Source: Dyella solisilvae
GTDB lineage: Bacteria; Pseudomonadota; Gammaproteobacteria; Xanthomonadales; Rhodanobacteraceae
Assembly: GCF_003351225.1 (NCBI RefSeq)
Contig: NZ_QQSY01000001.1
Location: 372,001 to 436,000 of the forward strand
Length of the DNA stretch: 64,000 bases
Reading direction: 5' to 3'
Under the pieces are notes generated by a model, which saw nothing but the letters and a program-made list of their open reading frames with translations, had not been told where the DNA came from and did no database searches. Shown here in pieces: positions 60,332-64,000 of this stretch. Each line of letters starts with the position of its first letter. The stretch's first letter is position 1. Position numbers and translations under genes: made by a program.

Positions 60332-60963
60332 GCGGCGACTCCGAACAGATGACCCGTGGCCTCGATCGCGGCGGCGAGCACCTCGGCCGGCGTCTGGCTG
60401 GCGTCGATGACGCGGAAACGCGCCGGCTCGGCGGCTGCGCGAGCCCGATAGGCCGCGCGCACGCGCTCGAAGAAGCTGTCGGCCTCCACTTCGATGCGAT
60501 CGGCTTCGCCACGCCCCGCCGCCCGCGCACGACCGGTAGCCACCGGCAGGTCGAGTAGGAGCGTCAGATCGGGCGCCAATCCTTCGGTGGCCCATTGCTC
60601 AAGCATCGCGATGCGCTCGACCGGCACGCCGCGTCCACCGCCCTGATAGGCGTAGCTGGCGTCGGTGAAGCGGTCGCACAGCACCCACTTGCCGGCCGCC
60701 AGTGCGGGCTCGATGCACTCGCGCACCAGCTGCGCGCGCGAAGCGAACATCAGCAGCAGTTCCGCCTCGGCGCTCATGCCACGCTGCACGGGATCGAGCA
60801 CGATGGCGCGCACTGCCTCGCCCAAGGGCGTGCCGCCCGGCTCGCGCGTCTGCACGAGCTCCACGCCCCGCTCGCGCAGGTACTGCTGCAGGCCGGCGAG
60901 CAGCGTGCTCTTGCCCGCGCCCTCGCCGCCCTCGAGCGTGATGAATTTGCCGCGTGGTGTCAT
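60328..60963 (-). CDS. tmk: Thymidylate kinase
   Basis: 211-aa dTMP kinase in dTTP synthesis. P-loop GGEGAGKST near residue 13, the TREPGGTPLGE motif near 40-50 with the dTMP-binding Arg, and CDRFTDASYAYQGGGRG. Overlaps mltG by 4 bp and holB by 4 bp. Confidence 0.97.
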   Translation of the reverse strand: MTPRGKFITLEGGEGAGKSTLLAGLQQYLRERGVELVQTREPGGTPLGEAVRAIVLDPVQRGMSAEAELLLMFASRAQLVRECIEPALAAGKWVLCDRFTDASYAYQGGGRGVPVERIAMLEQWATEGLAPDLTLLLDLPVATGRARAAGRGEADRIEVEADSFFERVRAAYRARAAAEPARFRVIDASQTPAEVLAAAIEATGHLFGVAA

Positions 60964-61997
60964 TGGCAGCGCTTCAACTGGTAACAGGCCACATTGCGAT
61001 TGTGCTCGTCCAGCGTACTGGAGAACACGTGGGTTCCGTCGCCCTTGGCCACGAAATACAGCTCGGTGCCGGTGGCCGGGTGCAACGCCGCCTCGATGGC
61101 CGGTTTGCCCGGCATGGCGATCGGCGTCGGCGGCAAGCCCGGGCGCGTGTACGTATTGTAGGGGGTGTCCGTGGTCAGGTCGCTCTTGTGGATGTTGCCC
61201 GCGTAGGCATCACCCATGCCGTAGATCACCGTGGGATCAGTCTGCAGCAACATGTGGCTCTGCAGGCGGCGGACGAACACGCCGGCGATGCGCGCGCGCT
61301 CGTCGGCCCGCCCCGTCTCCTTCTCCACGATGGAGGCGAGAATCAGCGCGTCGTAGGGCGTGGCCAGCGGCAGGTCCTGGTCGCGCTGCGGCCACAACGT
61401 GTCGAGCATCTTGGTCATCGCGACATGCGCACGACGCAGGATGTCCAGGTCGCTGTCGCCCTTCACGTAGGCATAGGTCTCCGGAAGAAAGCGCCCTTCG
61501 GGCGACTCGCCCGTCGCGCCGATCTTGGCCATCAGCGCAGCATCGTCCAGTTGGGCGCCGTCCTGGCGCAGCTTGTCCGCCTTGGCGAGCGCCTGGCGCA
61601 GCTCCTTGAAGCTCCAGCCGTCGACGATGGTGAAGTTGCGTTGCAGCACCTTGCCCGCCGCCATGTTCAGCAACAGGTCGCCCGGCGTCATGCCGACCGT
61701 TAGCGCGTATTCGCCGGCATGCAGGCGTCCGGCCACGTGCAGTTGCTCGGCCAGTACGCGCCAGTACAGCGGTCCGGTCTGGGTCACATGCGCATCACGC
61801 AGCATGCCCACCACGTCGCGCAGGTTGCTGCCCTTGCCGACATCGACGCTCGGCGTCTGCTCGGTCACGGCCAGCGGACCGTGCACGAAACGCTGGTAAT
61901 CCATCCAGCCATAGCCCACACCGCCGGCCACGGCCAGCAATACCAGCACCGCCAGGACGCCCCAAATTGCGCGCCCCCGCATGTTCACTCGACTCAT
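60960..61997 (-). CDS. mltG: Endolytic murein transglycosylase MltG
   Basis: 345-aa YceG-family lytic transglycosylase thought to end nascent glycan strands. One N-terminal transmembrane helix (residues about 10-30), then the periplasmic catalytic domain with IVEKETGRADER (catalytic Glu) and LLQTDPTVIYG. TDTPYNTYTRPGLPPTPIAMPG is the family's C-terminal hallmark, here over residues about 285-306. Overlaps pabC by 4 bp. Confidence 0.96.
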   Translation of the reverse strand: MSRVNMRGRAIWGVLAVLVLLAVAGGVGYGWMDYQRFVHGPLAVTEQTPSVDVGKGSNLRDVVGMLRDAHVTQTGPLYWRVLAEQLHVAGRLHAGEYALTVGMTPGDLLLNMAAGKVLQRNFTIVDGWSFKELRQALAKADKLRQDGAQLDDAALMAKIGATGESPEGRFLPETYAYVKGDSDLDILRRAHVAMTKMLDTLWPQRDQDLPLATPYDALILASIVEKETGRADERARIAGVFVRRLQSHMLLQTDPTVIYGMGDAYAGNIHKSDLTTDTPYNTYTRPGLPPTPIAMPGKPAIEAALHPATGTELYFVAKGDGTHVFSSTLDEHNRNVACYQLKRCQ

Positions 61998-62824
61998 GCC
62001 TGCTCCATCGGAAAACCCAGACCGCGCCAGTGCTGCTGCAAGGCGCGGGTGACTGGGCCGGGAACATACACGGTATCGCCCACGGCCTGAACAGGCAGGA
62101 TGCCCCGGACTGCGGAAGTGAGGAACACCTCGCTGGCGCGCTCAAGCTCCTCGGGCGTGATCCTGGCCACCCGGCCGCCCGCGCGAGCAGCCAGCACTTC
62201 GGCGCGAGCCACGCCCGCCACGCCGCCGCGCTCCACCGACGGGGTCACCAGGTCGCCATCAATGAGGGCGAACAGGTTGGCCATGGTCGCACTGACCACA
62301 CCGCCATCGGTGTCGCACAGCAGGCCCTCGGCGATGGCCGGATCATTCCACTCGGCCCGCGCCATGACCTGCTCGAGGCGATTGAGATGCTTCATGCCGG
62401 CCAGCTGCGGCTGGACAGCCAGCCGCAGCGCGCACCAGCGCACGCGCACACCGATGGCGTAGCCCTCGCCTGCCATCGGCGGCGCCTCGAAGGCGGCCAC
62501 GATGCGGGTGGTGCATGGCGACGGCGGCGGCGCGTAGCCACGTTCGCCCACGCCTCGGGTGAGCGTAATTCGCACCACCGCATGAGTCAGCCCTTCAGCC
62601 GCTGCGATGGCTTCGCCCAGCAGCTGTGCTGGTTCGGGGACGGGCAGGCGCAGGCGCAGGCAGCCCTCGCCGAGACGTTGCATGTGCCGCTCCCACAGCG
62701 GCGCGCGGCCCACGACGAAGCGGATCGTCTCGAACAGGCCGTCGCCATAGGACAGTCCGCGATCGAACGCCGATACCGTGGTCGCCGCCATGCCATTGAC
62801 GAGCACGCGCGACACGGCGGGCAT
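61994..62824 (-). CDS. pabC: Aminodeoxychorismate lyase
   Basis: 276-aa fold-type IV PLP enzyme that splits 4-amino-4-deoxychorismate to 4-aminobenzoate (folate synthesis). FDRGLSYGDGLFETIR near residue 20, PLP lysine in GMKHLNRLEQV, and DGGVVSATMANLF. The start codon overlaps the pabB stop by one base (TGATG). Adjacent pabB supports this over a branched-chain aminotransferase. Confidence 0.95.
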   Translation of the reverse strand: MPAVSRVLVNGMAATTVSAFDRGLSYGDGLFETIRFVVGRAPLWERHMQRLGEGCLRLRLPVPEPAQLLGEAIAAAEGLTHAVVRITLTRGVGERGYAPPPSPCTTRIVAAFEAPPMAGEGYAIGVRVRWCALRLAVQPQLAGMKHLNRLEQVMARAEWNDPAIAEGLLCDTDGGVVSATMANLFALIDGDLVTPSVERGGVAGVARAEVLAARAGGRVARITPEELERASEVFLTSAVRGILPVQAVGDTVYVPGPVTRALQQHWRGLGFPMEQA

Positions 62825-64000
62825 CAGTCCTGCACTCCCAGCGCGCGCAGCAGGCCGCGAGCCTTGGCCCGCGTCTCCTCGAGTTCCTTCCCCGCCTCCG
62901 AGTCGGCCACGATGCCGGCGCCAGCGCGCAAGGTGACGTCCTGGCCGCTCAGGGTGAACGTGCGAATCAGAATGTTGAGGTCGAGATCGCCGTTGCGATC
63001 GAGATAACCCAGCGCGCCGGTATACGCGCCGCGCGGCGCATCTTCCAGCGCGGCGATGATCTCCATGCACCGCACCTTCGGGCAGCCGGTGATGGTGCCG
63101 CCCGGGAACGTCGCGGCAATCACCTGGCCCGGCGTGACATCCGCGCGCAGGCGGCCACGCACATTGGAGACAATGTGATGCACGTGCGCGTAGCTCTCCA
63201 CCACCATCAGCTCGTTGACCTCGACCGTGCCGGGCACGCACACGCGTCCCAGGTCGTTGCGCTCCAGGTCGATCAGCATCACGTGCTCGGCGCGTTCCTT
63301 CGGATGCGTGCTCAGCTCATGGATGCGCGCGAGTTCGTCGTCGCCTGGCGTGCGTGGGCGCGTACCAGCGATGGGCCGGGTCTGCGCCAGTCCGTCGCGA
63401 ACCTCGACCAGACGCTCGGGGGAAGAACTCACCACCGCCCAGGCGGGTTGCTGCAACAGCCCGGCGAACGGCGCCGGGTTGGCCTGCCGCAGCGCGGCGT
63501 ACAACTGGGCCGGACGCGGCGACACCGCATAGTGCGCATGCCACGCGCGCGAAAGGTTCACCTGGAAGATGTTGCCAGCATGCAGGTGTTCGTGGATACG
63601 CCCCACACCGTCCAGGAACTTTGCGGGCTCGTCCTCGCCGTGGCGGTCCGGGGCAGGCAGCGTCGGCAGCTCCACCTGCACGGACAGGTCTGCTTCCATC
63701 GTATCGAGACATGCCTCGTGCCCGTGCTCGGCCACCAGGATGGTGCAGCCGCGCTGGTGATCGACCACGATCGCGGCCGGGCAGCGCAGCGCCAGCGCCG
63801 TCGGCAACGGTTCCGGCGGACGCAACTTCAGTCGCGGCTCGATCTCACCCACCAGCTCGTAGGCCAGCAGCAACAGCCAGCCACCGTGGAACGGCAGGTC
63901 GTCCACGCCACCGCGCGGCAGGCGCTCGGCGCGCCACACTTCATCGAGCGCATCGAGAAAACGTCCCGGACGCTCGACGCCCTGCCCGTCGACCAGACGG
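62824..64000 (-). CDS. pabB: Aminodeoxychorismate synthase component I, 5' part off window
   Basis: Chorismate-utilising enzyme making 4-amino-4-deoxychorismate. The frame is open to the right edge, so the N terminus is missing; 391 codons are visible. Catalytic-core motifs include FQVNLSRAWH, PIAGTRPRTPGDDE, LIDLERNDLGRV, TFPGGTITGCPKVRCMEII and GAGIVADSEAGKELEET. The GIT signature and PabB-style core favour PabB over TrpE, as does pabC next door. A GTG at 63939 is internal, not the true start. Confidence 0.94.
   Translation of the reverse strand, partial: RLVDGQGVERPGRFLDALDEVWRAERLPRGGVDDLPFHGGWLLLLAYELVGEIEPRLKLRPPEPLPTALALRCPAAIVVDHQRGCTILVAEHGHEACLDTMEADLSVQVELPTLPAPDRHGEDEPAKFLDGVGRIHEHLHAGNIFQVNLSRAWHAHYAVSPRPAQLYAALRQANPAPFAGLLQQPAWAVVSSSPERLVEVRDGLAQTRPIAGTRPRTPGDDELARIHELSTHPKERAEHVMLIDLERNDLGRVCVPGTVEVNELMVVESYAHVHHIVSNVRGRLRADVTPGQVIAATFPGGTITGCPKVRCMEIIAALEDAPRGAYTGALGYLDRNGDLDLNILIRTFTLSGQDVTLRAGAGIVADSEAGKELEETRAKARGLLRALGVQD

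Overview
The window is a stretch of high-GC bacterial chromosome, almost entirely housekeeping, with tightly packed operons and no sign of phage, insertion sequence, CRISPR array or rRNA. The gene set and order suggest a gammaproteobacterium of the Xanthomonadales, probably Rhodanobacteraceae (Dyella/Rhodanobacter/Luteibacter type). The pointers are metY-rimP-nusA-infB-rbfA-truB-rpsO-pnp, pabB-pabC-mltG-tmk-holB near pilZ, separate nuoC and nuoD, a single-subunit ATP sulfurylase fused to APS kinase, and a class III PHA synthase. The assignment is inferred from gene content, not from a database search.

Layout. 1-9.8 kb is a sulfate-assimilation block: cysG (siroheme synthase, cut by the left edge), a divergent CysB-type regulator, the minus-strand operon cysJ-cysI-cysH-sat/cysC, and a divergent TauE/SafE sulfite/sulfonate permease. 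Together they take sulfate through APS, PAPS and sulfite to sulfide, and make the siroheme that CysI needs. 9.8-12 kb holds a ribosomal-protein oxygenase (RoxA/YcfD) and a two-domain GNAT protein. 12.2-18 kb is the 2-oxoglutarate dehydrogenase operon sucA-sucB-lpd, with palindromic repeats in both of its gene junctions. 18.2-24.7 kb is a run of small plus-strand units (LOG-family phosphoribohydrolase, acrylyl-CoA-reductase-like protein, PilH-like regulator, peroxiredoxin, DUF427, exported amidohydrolase) with cbpA on the minus strand.

24.8-31.4 kb, minus strand: gyrA (Ala at the classical Ser83 position), gtrA-mtnA, a PspC-domain protein, and phaE-phaC for polyhydroxyalkanoate synthesis. 31.5-41.1 kb, minus strand: initiator tRNA, rimP, nusA, infB, rbfA, truB, rpsO, pnp, the conserved translation/transcription/RNA-decay superoperon. 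41.2-55.9 kb: the complete 14-gene nuoA-N operon for respiratory complex I. 56.1-64 kb: pilZ, a PIG-L deacetylase and a GT39-like membrane glycosyltransferase, then holB, tmk, mltG, pabC and pabB (cut by the right edge), all minus strand and mostly overlapping by 1-4 bases.

The least explained features are non-coding. A roughly 59-base two-hairpin repeat occurs five times, always inside an operon (sucA/sucB twice, rpsO/pnp once, rbfA/infB twice). A perfect 20-bp stem-loop lies just before rpsO. Palindromic operator-like sequences lie in the cysJ/tauE divergent region, where a 14-mer is shared with the predicted cysB promoter. No strongly novel protein system is evident. The best protein-level leads are the glycosyltransferase/PIG-L pair between holB and pilZ, the basic tail on PhaE, and the unassigned N-terminal domain of the exported amidohydrolase.
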